The position numbers and the translations under genes were made by a program. DNA of 64,000 bases from Sycobia sp. Sy_11 (Eukaryota; Arthropoda; Insecta; Hymenoptera; Epichrysomallidae). The notes beneath the pieces were generated by a model. The model did not search any database and had not been told where the DNA came from. It saw nothing but the letters and a program-made list of their open reading frames with translations. Where the stretch lies: NCBI GenBank assembly GCA_018907035.1, contig JACCIC010000048.1, positions 2,192,501 to 2,256,500 of the forward strand, given 5' to 3'. Positions 44,796-55,938 of this stretch are shown in pieces (the stretch's first letter is position 1; each line of letters starts with the position of its first letter).

Positions 44796-45643
44796 CATAC
44801 AATCATTGTTTGATGGTCGAGACTCCTCTTCTCAAAGTTACCGCGTAATTTGGGTTCGACAAATAAATAAAATAGACAATTGAGCCAAATAATTATGTTT
44901 ATTGGCTCGTTAAAATTTTCGAGGAAAAGCCTCGAAAGGCATAAAAAAACTTCTTAAAATGCTTATATTTGTTTCACAAATAAATGGTTCGCATATACAC
45001 AATTTCGAACTGGTGCACCATTAACATTAAATTTTTACGACAGTGCTGTGATTACGATTTTAATCAAATAGCTAGCTTATGCTGGGACCGGCTACCGAGC
45101 CATACATCAGCCAATTCGCACGGCAACAAACGGCCGGCGATTAATAAAAATAATAACTAAATTACTACTAAAGACATAGGGACACGCAAAGGCATACTTG
45201 ATTTTTGAAACTGATTCTTCCGTAAAGAATGAATGCAAATACACGCCGCGAACGATTCACGTATGACGATACTTGAAACAAAGACTCGCCCTGAGAACGA
45301 GAGAATACTAAATCGAGTAAATAAACATCGAAATACATACTAAAAACTCGCTAGTCACTACGTGACAATCATATTTTTCAAAACATATAATTGTAGCTTC
45401 TGAAGTATTCTTATCTTCCCTGAATCAATTTTTATTGATTAAAAAAATGAAATTATTAAATTATTTTTAATTTAATTGATTAAATTATTTCAGCCTTATG
45501 GGCATAGATGTAGTAAAAACTATTTGAGAAACAAGTGGTTATTGTAGCTACATATTCTTAGAATCGATTCAAGTGTTTATTGCACGCCTGTTATAAACTA
45601 TGCGTCAAAATAATTTCATTACAATGCGTGCAAATACAAAATC
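44401..45643. other. Unclassified DNA with (TA)n
   Basis: AT-rich up to 44748, a (TA)n tract at 44753-44792, then a GC-richer block from 44806 to about 45370 (starts near TGTTTGATGGTCGAGACTCC) that may be a retroelement end; no coding or paired termini found. Confidence 0.45.
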
Positions 45644-47127
45644 TTTAAAATTACTTTCCACGATAGTATAAAATAAGGCAATTACGGTGTATTCGAATTC
45701 CTTATTATTTGAAACTTCTCTTGAATGTAATACATTTAGCAATATAATCAATCTATTGTATTTATTTATATAAATAAAATGTTTTCTTCATTAGAATTCT
45801 GAGTCAATTACACATAACTGTGCGATGTTTAAAAAACAATTTATAGGTTTATTATTTGTACATATTTTTAATTTAAACAAAAGAGAGTATTAAAATCAAT
45901 TTTTATATAGTCAATTATATCTAAATATATGCATGTCAATTCATGTAGGTTTCCAAATGATTACTTATTATTATTCAATAAAAAAAGTTGCTCATTAAAA
46001 GTGTATCCTTGCATTCACTTATTTAGAACGTGGGAATACAGTACTATGAAAATATAATTTAAAAATTATTTTGACATGTACTTGTGGGCCCGTTATTGAA
46101 AAGCTTATGGTAATTTAAATGGTTGAGAAATATTAAGATCTTTTTCAGAACAGTGCGCAAAATAAACTATAATTTCCAGTCCATCGAATGAATTAAAATT
46201 AATTAATTGTAGTTTGAATATTTACGAATGTTTATGATGAAATATACATAAATTTTTGACATATATTTAACAAATTTACATTACTTTTCTTAAATTTTTG
46301 TATTTCAGTTTCTTGTATTTAATGTAAACTATTACTTTTAAGATCACTATGCTCTGTGCTTGACAACAAAAACATTAATGTTTGAAAAATAATCGTTATT
46401 CAGATCCTCAATTACATTTTCATAACATTACAATTATTTTGTCAGATAAATTTTCAGTATTTTCACAAGATTCTACTAGTAATTTCATGGAGGGTACAAA
46501 ATTTATTGAAACTGAAAACTAATTCTAAAATGATTTGAAATAATTTTCTTCATAAATGATTTCGATTATTGCAAGTGCTTTGAACTGATTTTATACGGTT
46601 TTCAAATGACTCATGTAAAAGAGTCCAATGATTTTATAGAGTAAACAGGATCGCAATGTAATTTTATATGATAAGATATTTTGTGGAACAAAATAAATAA
46701 TGTAGTATCTACAATTCCCTTATTTACAAAAAAATTATAAATAAGTGAGTGCATGGATACACTTTTAATGAGCAACTTTTTAATTGAATGATAATAAGTA
46801 ATCACTTGGAAACCTACACGAATTGGCATTCATACATATTTGCATATACTTAACTATGTAAAAATTTATTTCAATATTTTTTTGTTTAAATTAAAATTTT
46901 TTAAAAAGAATATAACTATAAGTTGTTTTCTAAGCATCGCAAGTTTATGTATAATTGACTCCGAATTCTAAAGAAGAAAACATTTCGTTTATATAAATCA
47001 ATACAAAAAATACAATAGATTGATTATATTGATCAATGTATAACATTCAAGAGAAGTTTCAAATGATAAAGAATTAGAATACATCATACTTGCCTTATTT
47101 TATACTATCGTGGAAAGTAATTTTAAA
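45644..47127. repeat. Large inverted repeat, arms 381 and 390 bp
   Basis: Left arm 45644-46024 and right arm 46738-47127 are reverse complements with scattered differences and small indels, over their whole length. Anchors: TTTAAAATTACTTTCCACGA, ATAGTATAAAATAAGGCAA, GAAACTTCTCTTGAATG, ATAATCAATCTATTGTATTT, GTTGCTCATTAAAAGTGTAT. The 713-bp spacer (46025-46737) is AT-rich and noncoding. A third, partial copy lies at 37345-37542. It may be a foldback-type element, an inverted segmental duplication or a hairpin-RNA source. Confidence 0.9.
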
Positions 47128-47422
47128 CAAATTTCACAAATTTTTGAGTTATATTTAGTATATTTATATTCTGAAATGTCATTTGTTTTCTGTCGCAAAT
47201 AATATATTTTTTCTTATTCGATTAAGGTAAAAATCCTAGATGTACTATTACTAGAAGCATATATGTGATTTTTAAAAAAGAGCACATGATTTTTAAGAGT
47301 AAAAACATTTTTATATATTCTTGAACAATATTTTACTATACTATATATTTCTTTTAATATCAAATACTTTCAGACATATAAGATCTGATTTTCAATTAAT
47401 AATCGAAATTCTCTGTAGAAGT
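47128..47422. other. AT-rich spacer
   Basis: No gene or repeat recognised. Confidence 0.5.
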
Positions 47423-47602
47423 CGTTCCGACACACCTGTATATCATATTCTACCGTCTGAACACGAAACTCCCCGTCGAATTCGTCCCAACACATCTGGA
47501 CATCGCATTCTATCATCCGGGCACGAAACTTCCCGGAAAAGTTGTCCCAACATACATGAACATCGTTTCCTACCAACTAAACATGATAAGTCCAATAGAA
47601 CC
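47423..47602 (+). repeat. Tandem repeat, three units of 60 bp
   Basis: Units at 47423-47482, 47483-47542 and 47543-47602, diverged but aligned without gaps. Consensus pieces: CGTCCCAACACACCTG, CATCGCATTCTACC, ACACGAAACT. The period is 60 bp, so the plus-strand open frame 47321-47716 contains three 20-residue repeats (for example RPNTSGHRILSSGHETSRKS). Divergence is mostly without frame loss. Confidence 0.85.
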
Positions 47603-47790
47603 ATTAACTTAATTTGTTGTATAAGTAAAATGATTTTCAATAAAAAACATAGCCTATGTCCTTCCCAAGATAATATAGAATCTATATGTCAAATTTCAGA
47701 TCAATCGGTTCAGTAGTTTTTTTGGTATCGTGTACAAAGAAAAACACGCTTTGTCTTTATAAATTAGTATGATATGATATGATATGATAT

Positions 47791-47844
<54 letters not shown>

Positions 47845-48849
47845 CAAACTCGCCTTCGAGGCACTATCGGTTTACTTGATTTAGTTAGTTACTGTTTGAG
47901 ATGGCATACGTATCGATGTGGGGGTGCGCAGTTGTTTTGCAGATGGTGTGCAGAAGTCTACGGTATGGGCCTCACTCACACCTTAGAGAGAGGTATGGCC
48001 TGCATAGGCTTCAGGATAGAGCGATTTCCCCCCCCCCCTTCCTTACACATCTAGTCCGATGGTGTGAAGGGACTAAGGACACTACGCCCCCGACCATCGA
48101 ACGTGTGACAACCTTCGGTAGGAGAAATCGCGGTAGTTGCTTAAATCTACTCCGTTTATATTGTTTCGTGCATTTATTCATCCGTTGTGTGAAGCATTAG
48201 ATTAAAGTCTACATTCACTCTTATCAGTATTATTAGAATATATTGCATGTGCATGTGGGTGTGTGTGCGCGCGATTAAGGACTGTTTGCGGGACAAGGCA
48301 CTTGGCCTTGTGGTATCTACTGATTGTAGAAATCCGAGGAGCTTCCCAGCGGCGCACGGTGTTATGCCCAGAGGCTGAGCTCAGCGGCAAGGGCTGTACC
48401 CATTCCTGAGACGTCAGGGCTGCGGCTCAGAGCAGGAGGTCATCAGCGGAACACTCCTTCCCCAACGGACCTCACCCGCCGTGTAGGGTCGCGGCGGTAT
48501 CGTCCTGCGCCGGAGTGCTCATACTCCTAAGAGTTGTGTGTGTGGTAAGCGAGTTTTATACTGTAAGTCGCGTAAGTCTGGATTTCTCTATTAGAGCGCG
48601 TTTAGTCATTATAAAATTTATTAAGATATACGTGTTTTATAAGATATATTTATTAAGGTATACCATTAAGAAACCATTGTACAACCGGCTGTTTCCTCCA
48701 CTCATCGAGTGGAGGTTTTTTATGCCTCGTGCGCTTATAATAATAAATAGCTATTTAATATAAATTTTTCATTTGTATGTTTCATTATTGCACCTGAATA
48801 TCCACTCCCATTAAACCCAATTCATACTCCATTGAACTTTACAACAGTT
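47603..48849. other. Unclassified DNA: (TA)n, GC-rich blocks
   Basis: GATAT/TATAT repeats and a (TA)n tract span 47770-47840. From 47841 to about 48560 the DNA is GC-richer, with a poly(C) run at 48027-48037 and no recognisable protein. It could be the noncoding end of one or two retroelements; a plus frame at 47901-48200 (99 codons) shows no domain. Confidence 0.45.
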
Positions 48850-49010
48850 ACTTTAAATGAATAAATATTTCTATCGGTCTTACAGTCTTTATAATATAAT
48901 ATATTAGCTAAGATAATGACAATCAGACTGTCCTTGTTGATGATCAGCCCCGCAGAATCTGAAATAAAACTTATTACTACAATAAATTATATCAGAAAAT
49001 TAAAAAAAAA
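48850..49010 (+). repeat. Dispersed repeat family G, copy 2
   Basis: Same orientation as 36201-36385 and inverted relative to 50487-50650. It lies directly upstream of mariner C2. Confidence 0.88.
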
Positions 49011-49046
49011 ATAAAAATAAAATAAAATTAATAATAAAATAAAATA

Positions 49047-50332
49047 TCAGGTATGTTAATAAGTCTTTCCCGTTTTTTTTCAAATTTTGAGCCTTTATTG
49101 TGAAAAAATGGTTACAAATGAATTATTGAAAGTATTGGCCATCGCTAGCTACAACTTTTTCCCATCTTTCTGGCAACATACGAATCCCGTTGTGAAAAAA
49201 TTCGACCAGTTTGGCCTCTATCCAGTCATCCACCCATTTTTTGGGTTCCTTGTAGGAATGGAAGTGCTGGTCAGCCAGGCCATGCGTCATCGATCTGAAG
49301 AGATGGTAATCAGACGGAGCAACGTCTGGACTATACGGCGGGTGGGGTAGGACTTCCCATTTGAGCGTTTCTAAGTATGTTTTCACCGGCGGTGCAACAT
49401 GTGGGCGAGCATTGTCATGTTGCAAAATAACTTTGTCGTGCCTGTCGGAGTATTGTGGCCGTTTATCTCGCAGTGCGCGGCTCAAACGCATCAATTGTCG
49501 TCGATAGACCTCACCTGTGATCCTTTCATTCGGTTTCAGAAGCTCATAGTAAACCACACCTAGCTGGTCCCACCATATACAGAGCATGAGCTTGGCGCCA
49601 TGAATATTTGGCTTGGCCGTCGATGATGATGCATGGCCGAGTAGTCCCCATGATTTTCTTCGCTTCGGATTATCGTAACGTATCCACTTTCCATCGCCAG
49701 TCACGATACGATGCACAAAACCCTTTCTTTTATGTCGCTGAAGCAGCTGTTCGCAAGTGAAAAAACGCCGTTCGACGTCTCTCAGCTTCAGTTCGTACGG
49801 CACCCAATTTCCTTGCTTTTGGATCATTCCCATGGCTTTCAAACGCTTGGAAATGGTTGTTCGGTCAACTCCCAATGCTTCAGCAAGTTTTTCTTGCGTT
49901 TGACAAGAATCTTCATCAAGCAAAGTCGCCAATTCTCGATCTTCAAAGATTTGCGGCCGCCCGGAACGCACCTTGTCTTCCACGTCGAAATCACCGCTTT
50001 TGAAGCGTCGAAACCATCCGCGAACACTTGAATCATCGACACAACCTTCTCCATAAGCCTCCTGAAGCAATCGATGCGTCTCGGCAGCAGATTTCTTCAA
50101 ATTGAACCAATAAAGTGAAACTTCCCGCAAATGACGTCGACTCGGCTCAAATTTCGACATTTTCACGATATCAAAAATTTATGATGCGAAAAAATTTTAA
50201 CTAATGTGTTAGTATGGAATTGTTGACATATGAATAAGCTTTGATTATGACATATGTAACCATTGAATACTCGCACAGTATTGGTGGCGCCATCTCTTAC
50301 AAAAAACGGGAAAGACTTATTCACACTCCTAA
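49047..50332 (-). mobile_element. Mariner family C, copy 2 (complete, intact frame)
   Basis: 1286 bp, flanked by TA (49045-49046 and 50333-50334). The termini equal those of copy 1: left TCAGGTATGTTAATAAGTCT (one difference) and, complemented, TTAGGAGTGTGAATAAGTCT. The whole transposase frame is open. Family G repeats in opposite orientation lie outside both ends. Confidence 0.96.
49123..50166 (-). CDS. Mariner transposase, full-length 347 codons
   Basis: Cut-and-paste transposase of the Tc1/mariner superfamily, which binds the element's own terminal repeats and moves it to TA sites. It is open from MKMSKFEPSR to SDGQYFQ, the usual mariner length of about 345-350 residues; MSKF two codons later is an alternative start. 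Two helix-turn-helix parts occupy about residues 10-60 (HRLLQEAYGEGCVDDSSVRG at 31-50) and 85-125 (LAEALGVDRTTISKRLKAMG). Signatures WVPYEL (121-126) and YSPDVAPSDYHLF (278-290) are present. The catalytic triad is D158, D251 and D286, with exactly 34 residues between the last two (D34D). Residue 159, directly after the first Asp, is Gly (VTGDGKW), whereas copy 1 at this site and mariners generally have Glu. The frame is intact, but this change may impair activity. Confidence 0.95.
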   Translation of the reverse strand: MKMSKFEPSRRHLREVSLYWFNLKKSAAETHRLLQEAYGEGCVDDSSVRGWFRRFKSGDFDVEDKVRSGRPQIFEDRELATLLDEDSCQTQEKLAEALGVDRTTISKRLKAMGMIQKQGNWVPYELKLRDVERRFFTCEQLLQRHKRKGFVHRIVTGDGKWIRYDNPKRRKSWGLLGHASSSTAKPNIHGAKLMLCIWWDQLGVVYYELLKPNERITGEVYRRQLMRLSRALRDKRPQYSDRHDKVILQHDNARPHVAPPVKTYLETLKWEVLPHPPYSPDVAPSDYHLFRSMTHGLADQHFHSYKEPKKWVDDWIEAKLVEFFHNGIRMLPERWEKVVASDGQYFQ

Positions 50333-50369
50333 TACAATAATAAGTAAAATAAAATATAAAAAATAATAA

Positions 50370-50650
50370 AAGTACTTATTCTATGTTAGTAAAGGACAAC
50401 CTGACTGCCCCCACCACCTTAAACTTAGGATGACCTTGTCCGACGTTTCGAACCGCTACGGTTCATCCTCAGGAACTAAATTGTTTACTTTTATTTCAGA
50501 TTGTACGGGGGTGATCATAAACAAGGACAGTCTGACTGTCATTATTTTAGCTAATATATGATATTATAAAGAATGTAAGACCGACAAAAATATTTATTAA
50601 TTTAATTCAGAACAGTCGACATAAGTACAATTTTTAATTTTAGTTAATTA
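50370..50650 (-). repeat. Dispersed repeat family G, copy 3, with hammerhead-core-like hairpin
   Basis: 50487-50650 is the reverse complement of the repeat at 48850-49010 and 36201-36385 (a closer match to the latter at its far end: TGTACTTATGTCGACTGTT). On the minus strand the repeat continues beyond 50487 into CTGAGGATGAACCG-TAG-CGGTTCGAAACGTC at about 50437-50473, a perfect six-pair stem (GAACCG/CGGTTC) bordered by CTGAGGA and GAAA. These are the conserved strands of a hammerhead ribozyme core (CUGANGA, GAAA), and similar blocks are known from Penelope-like elements. The cleavage strand was not identified. Confidence 0.6.
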
Positions 50651-51677
50651 CTGCCGGAAATTACGCAAATCTAGTGAGTATTTACCGGATGGACAAAATT
50701 AAAGAATTGGAAAAATAATAAAAACGGATTAAAAAAATTCACTGCTTCATAACTTTTTATAATAAAAGTTTTTTACATAAAACTTATTTTGAATTGAAGT
50801 ATAAAGGAATAGCTTTCTTTTAAGCATAATTAGTAGTAATACAAAAAAAATTAACTATGATTAAATTCAAATTTTCTATTTAACGTATATTATAATATAA
50901 ATCTATCTACTATTATATTTATAAAACTTGACCAAAAAATTCTATCAGTGTCTTAACACAATAGAACATTGGTTATCTTTATAATACTCTCACAATTCAA
51001 ATATTATAGCTATTCCCACACGTATTCTTTACATATGAGTTGAAATCTAAAATTTTGAATAAAAAATTTTTAAATATAAGACAGTCAAAGGTTTTGTTAT
51101 TGACCAATTTGAAATTTACCGACTCCAAGATTATATAATCTATATCTTACATACATATTTTCAGTTTCACAGTGAAACTAAAATAAAGCAACGAAAGATA
51201 TAGTTTCATTTCCAGATTATGGAAATAATTTTCTATATAGTTCAAGTTTGACATTTTTAACAAAAACCATATGCGTAACGAATATCCAGTGGACAGCCTC
51301 GAAGAAAACATTCAACAATTTTTTCGAGCTGGAATTAGACAATATTCATTTACTTATATATATTTAGAAAATTTAAGAAATTATACAGAGTAAAGAAAAA
51401 GGAATAATTAATAAATTACTTTAATTCATTGATGTAAATATAATCATAATATAGAAATACATAAAATGCTATACTTCTCGTTCTTTAAGAAAAAAAACCG
51501 GCAAAAATCATACAATTCTATCTGTAGATAATTGATAGACTTTATTTGTGATAAAGATATTTTTCTCTTTGTATCATTGTGATATATTCATATGTTTTAT
51601 TATGTTCGCGCATGAACTCTTTAAAAAATTCAAAAGTTTGACCGTCCACTTCCAGGAGACATCACATTCTTGCAAGC

Positions 51678-51679
<2 letters not shown>
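50651..51679. other. AT-rich DNA, nothing recognised
   Basis: About 1 kb of AT-rich sequence with no coding signal on either strand. Confidence 0.55.
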
Positions 51680-51729
<50 letters not shown>

Positions 51730-51990
51730 GATAAGTGCGCAAAATCGTGCATATTGCGTATAAATTATGCACACTTTTACGACCCACCGCACGCGCCGTA
51801 AGGTAGACTGCGCGGATATAGACTGGACAAAAGAGTCAGTGAGAAACAATGCGAACAAATGCACACGCGTGGGCGGGTTTATTGTGGGGGGAGCGAGTGA
51901 ACGCTCTATGGGTAGAGGGATGTGTTGAGGAAGGGTAGAGGATTTAAAAGCATGCAATACGCACGTTCACATACACGCCATGTTTAGATT

Positions 51991-52043
<53 letters not shown>

Positions 52044-52685
52044 TGTGTGCCATGCGGACGCGCATCTCTTTTGTTATCCCGGACACCACCGTGCAACTTG
52101 TACATTCTGATTTCTACGTGGGCTTTCGCGAGAAACCGAGGGACGCGTGTAAATATATGTGAACACAAGAGTAGAGCGGAGGGGCGAGGGAGGTAAGAGA
52201 AGGTAAGGGAGAGAGAAAGAGACCAACTATTAATCCGGCTAATGGAGTAAATTATGTTCCAGAGCTAGAGCAGCAGCTTATCCAATTGAGTTTCGTACCT
52301 CTATGTTTTCTTCCTTTCAATTACAATAATTCAGAATTCACTATCTTTTGAGCAAAAGATTCCTTTAATATTAAACAAAAGTATAATTTGTGGTTGTTTC
52401 CAAATTAAAAATTGGTGTATTATAAAATCGAAGATTACTTGCAAAAATAACCAAGGAACAGATATCAAATTGATATTCCAGGAATACTAAGGCATTTCAA
52501 ATTGTTAATAAAATGGATGAATACATTCTCAATTGTATATCGAATACCATAATCCATTTCTTATCTTCGCATACAAACTGACATTTGATCTATATATATA
52601 TATATATATATGTACATAAAGTTTTTTTTATGTTATTTAACGTTGCTCTATTTATGCTTCCAAATATTGGAGCTAATAAGCGACG
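51680..52685. other. (TA)n tracts around a GC-richer segment
   Basis: (TA)n at 51680-51724, 51995-52040 and 52591-52610. Between the first two lies a 270-bp GC-richer block, followed by another to about 52230. No gene recognised; frames here are mostly readings of the repeats. Confidence 0.55.
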
Positions 52686-52778
52686 GAGGTCTACGATGTG
52701 TTTGTAAATAAAGCACATGTAAATTATTACACCAAGTTACTAGTCCTTCGCTCTAGCGATCGAGCCATCGTAGGCCTC
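52686..52778 (-). ncRNA. tRNA-like fold (tentative)
   Basis: Minus strand, 93 nt. The ends pair as an acceptor-like stem of 12 positions with one G-U or mismatch (GAGGCCTACGAT with ATCGTAGACCTC). Inside it are a D-arm-like hairpin GCTC-GATCGCTA-GAGC within an A-box-like TGGCTCGATCGCTAGAG, an AAG/CTT arm around GACTAGTAA, and a last arm ATGTG/CACAT. The T arm lacks the GGTTCGA B box, so it is not a normal tRNA. It may be a decayed tRNA, a SINE head or a small foldback repeat. Confidence 0.35.
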
Positions 52779-53212
52779 TATATGTATGTACATAAAGTCA
52801 TAAAAATTTTAATTTTGTTTCAAAGCTCTAAATAATATAAATAAAAGTTACTTTAGTGCAAATTCTAGTAGATCTTAAAGAATTTTTATGTATATTAATT
52901 AATACATAAGTGTTAGTTTTTTACGTGAAACCTGTCAATACGTACAAATAAAACTAGAGCTGTGCTACATTTCGTTGCTAGAATTGAACAGTGCTATGCT
53001 TCTCTTGTCAAGGTGTTGAGTAAAGAAGCGAGTATAATATTGAAAGATATAGGAATCATTTTTTTCAAATATCGACCATATGTAGTATCCGTGTCAAAAA
53101 CAACTCATCATCGTAACCTTCGTCAGACCTAGGAATATTACATGTAAGCTTATGTACATATATAGAAACAAGGTGCTCTCATCTTTACAGAACGACGCGC
53201 CCTTGTCCGCTA

Positions 53213-53270
<58 letters not shown>

Positions 53271-53869
53271 AAAAGAAGCAATGAGTCCGAAACTATACAG
53301 GCGTACAGCGATAAAAAAAAGTTGAGGGGAAAGGGTGTTAAAGAGAGCGAAAATAAAAGGTCAGATAGGATGTTGGCGCGACAACAAAGATAGAAAAAGA
53401 AGATAGGTGGAAAGGACAAAGGGCGCGATTTAAAAGAGTAGAGGAAAGCAAAGGAAGTGCTGGGGACGGGGATGTGTGAACGGCAAGCATTACGCGACAA
53501 TGAGCGCAACGATCAGTATCCGGCTGACGAAGAGGGAGAGAAAAAATGAGATAGATAGAGAGGGGTTTTCGATAATCATCATTCGCCGATGAAACTCCTC
53601 CCCCGCTCTTCGCATTTCCCTTTAGTGGGAGCGACCGTACGCTAAACTGTTCGTGACTGATGCTTGGCATAGCCTTGCGTCCGTACTGCCTCCTTCCCCT
53701 TTAGCCGCTTTACATTATTGGGTGGTGTGGCGCGCGCGTAGTTGATTGCAAGGATATATATATATATATATATAGCACCATCAACCACCGCGCCGCAACG
53801 CACTAATGGACCTATAATTGAGCGAACGAAGTGAGGGCTGCGAGTGCTACGTGACGACGTTAAGTCGCC

Positions 53870-53921
<52 letters not shown>

Positions 53922-54164
53922 CAATAGCCACCCAACCCACCTTATAATTTCGTGGAAAGTAAAAAGAATTGTGGGATTTTTTGGATCGACATGGAATTAA
54001 TAGACACATAAAATATGGCCGATCCACAATAAATAATGAGTGAAGTTTACAAAGCGAAGGGCTAAGTAATGTTCTGTCCTTTACGGGTGCATGAAAATTT
54101 GTAAATATCTTAATGTTCTCAAAAATATAATATTTTAATCATTTTTATTGTATTGAGTGTACAA
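52779..54164. other. Unclassified DNA with several (TA)n tracts
   Basis: (TA)n at 53218-53269, 53753-53774 and 53871-53919. The 53270-53870 part is GC-richer and purine-rich on the plus strand. No domain recognised in the frames at 53210-53509 or 53338-53670 (-). Confidence 0.5.
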
Positions 54165-55060
54165 GTAAGTTTCCAGCGTTTTGTCCAAAATGTTTTATTA
54201 TAAAAAAATGTTTTCATATCCTTTATTTAAATTATCGTTCATCGAAATCTATAATTATTTCCCATCTTTCTGGTAATTTATGAATTCCGGGCCAAAATAA
54301 TTTTTTGTCTTTCGAGCCCAAGAACGTATTCTCGTTGGAAACAGTTTGTAGTATAGGATAGCCTTTCAATCTCACTATATGCAGAGCATGACATTATTTA
54401 CATGAATATTTAGTTTCGGCTTCGATAGAGCAGTCTCGCCTGAGTTTGTATAGTATTTTCTGGGTTAACGTTATCATAATAAATTCTTTTGTCATTATCA
54501 GTGACAATACGATGTAAAAATGATTTACATTTATTTTATACCGCTGCAGCAACATTTCGTACATGCAAAATCGCTGATCGACGTCTCTCGGCTTCACTTC
54601 GTATGGCACCCAGTTTTCAACCTTTTGAATGAATCCCAATGTTTAGGTGCAGTAAAGCATCTAATTCGTCGTCTATACAACTTTTCGGTTTTCCGGAGCG
54701 ATCCTCGTCTTCAACTTCAAAACAACCACTTTTGAACCATTTGGTCTACTACTGCAAGTCTATTCACCAATCCATTCCGCCCCATCAGATTCCAAAAGCC
54801 AATGATAGGCTTTAGACACATTTTTCTTCATATTAAAGAATAGAAGCAGAATTTGCCGCAAATGACGTATATTTGACCGGAAACTTGCCATAATTTGGCT
54901 CGATAAAATAAATGATAGCCAAAGAAATGCTCAAATATAATGCTGTAAATATATTGACAGATGTACAACCTACAAGTATAATCCATAAGGTCTGACATTT
55001 CTGCCCGAGATCCACTGGTGACGCCATCATTTGAGAAACGCTGGAAACTTACCTCTATAT
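54165..55060 (-). mobile_element. Mariner family A, decayed copy
   Basis: Left terminus TGTACAAGTAAGTTTCCAGC (54170-54189); the right terminus, complemented, shares GGTAAGTTTCCAGCG (end about 55055). At about 890 bp it is shorter than a full mariner, so it has internal deletions. Minus-strand coding remains include IQKVENWVPYEVKPRDVDQR (54630-54570), the WVPYEL block before the catalytic domain, and a decayed first-Asp block. No intact catalytic motif. Confidence 0.82.
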
Positions 55061-55938
55061 GTAATATAAATATATATATTGAGACGGCGATCATAATCGC
55101 CGCTTGCATCTGCTATCCCACGTCCCGATGCTGTCTCTCTCTCTAGTCGTAGTCTGTATATAAGTATATATATATATATATTCCTTATTATTTATATGTA
55201 TATATAATTTGTAGTTAAGTTACAGGCCGACGCACTAACACGCCGGCGAAGAGGTATGTAAGAGAGAGCGAGAGAAGGGGCAATGGAGCAAACATATCGC
55301 ACGACGGAGGAATTAGATGTTTGCCGTGCTACGCGCGAATTGACGTACACAAGAAACGAAATTGTGTTCGGCTGCCGCCTTAACCGCGTGAGTTTTTCCG
55401 ATCTCCGCATCCATCACCGCCTTCCTGGGCAAGAGTCGCGAGCTCTTCACGCGGAAGTGCCTTAAATGATCGAATTCGGATGGGTTGTCATCCGGCCCAT
55501 ATCCAGTGCAAATTGACCGCCCCATACTGGGGCTAGAAACTGCGGGGACACCGCTTCCTTCGGTGGCTACGGGAGCCACTCGCTGTATCTCGAGGGTCTG
55601 ACACCGCCGCCTTCACGTCGCCAACGAACGTAGATGACACCGCGGTACTAGTGGCAAGTGACAGCACATATTATTCTCTCTCTCTCTCTATCTCTCTTCC
55701 CTGCCTTTGCACGCGTCTTTGTTATTTCTATATTTTATTAAATACGATTTCTTGACTTATTTGTTTTGCATTTTCATTTCGCTGTATTGATTGCCGCTCC
55801 CTTTTGCCTGCGACACTTCGCCTCTCGCAGACCGTCCTTCTCCCCCGCCGGATTGATTTGGGGCTCAGCCTAGCCGGGTACATCTTTTGCAACGGCGGTA
55901 TCGGTCGTCCTCATGCTCAAGGCAGACACGGGCATGAT

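Noticed and set aside
44806..45370. 3' LTR of the plus-strand Gypsy element
   Set aside because: No similarity to the 5' LTR at 37543 could be seen and no TGTCACGGG start is present.
53872..53919. Reading frames made of alternating Ile-Tyr residues (here and at other TA tracts)
   Set aside because: They are translations of (TA)n microsatellites.
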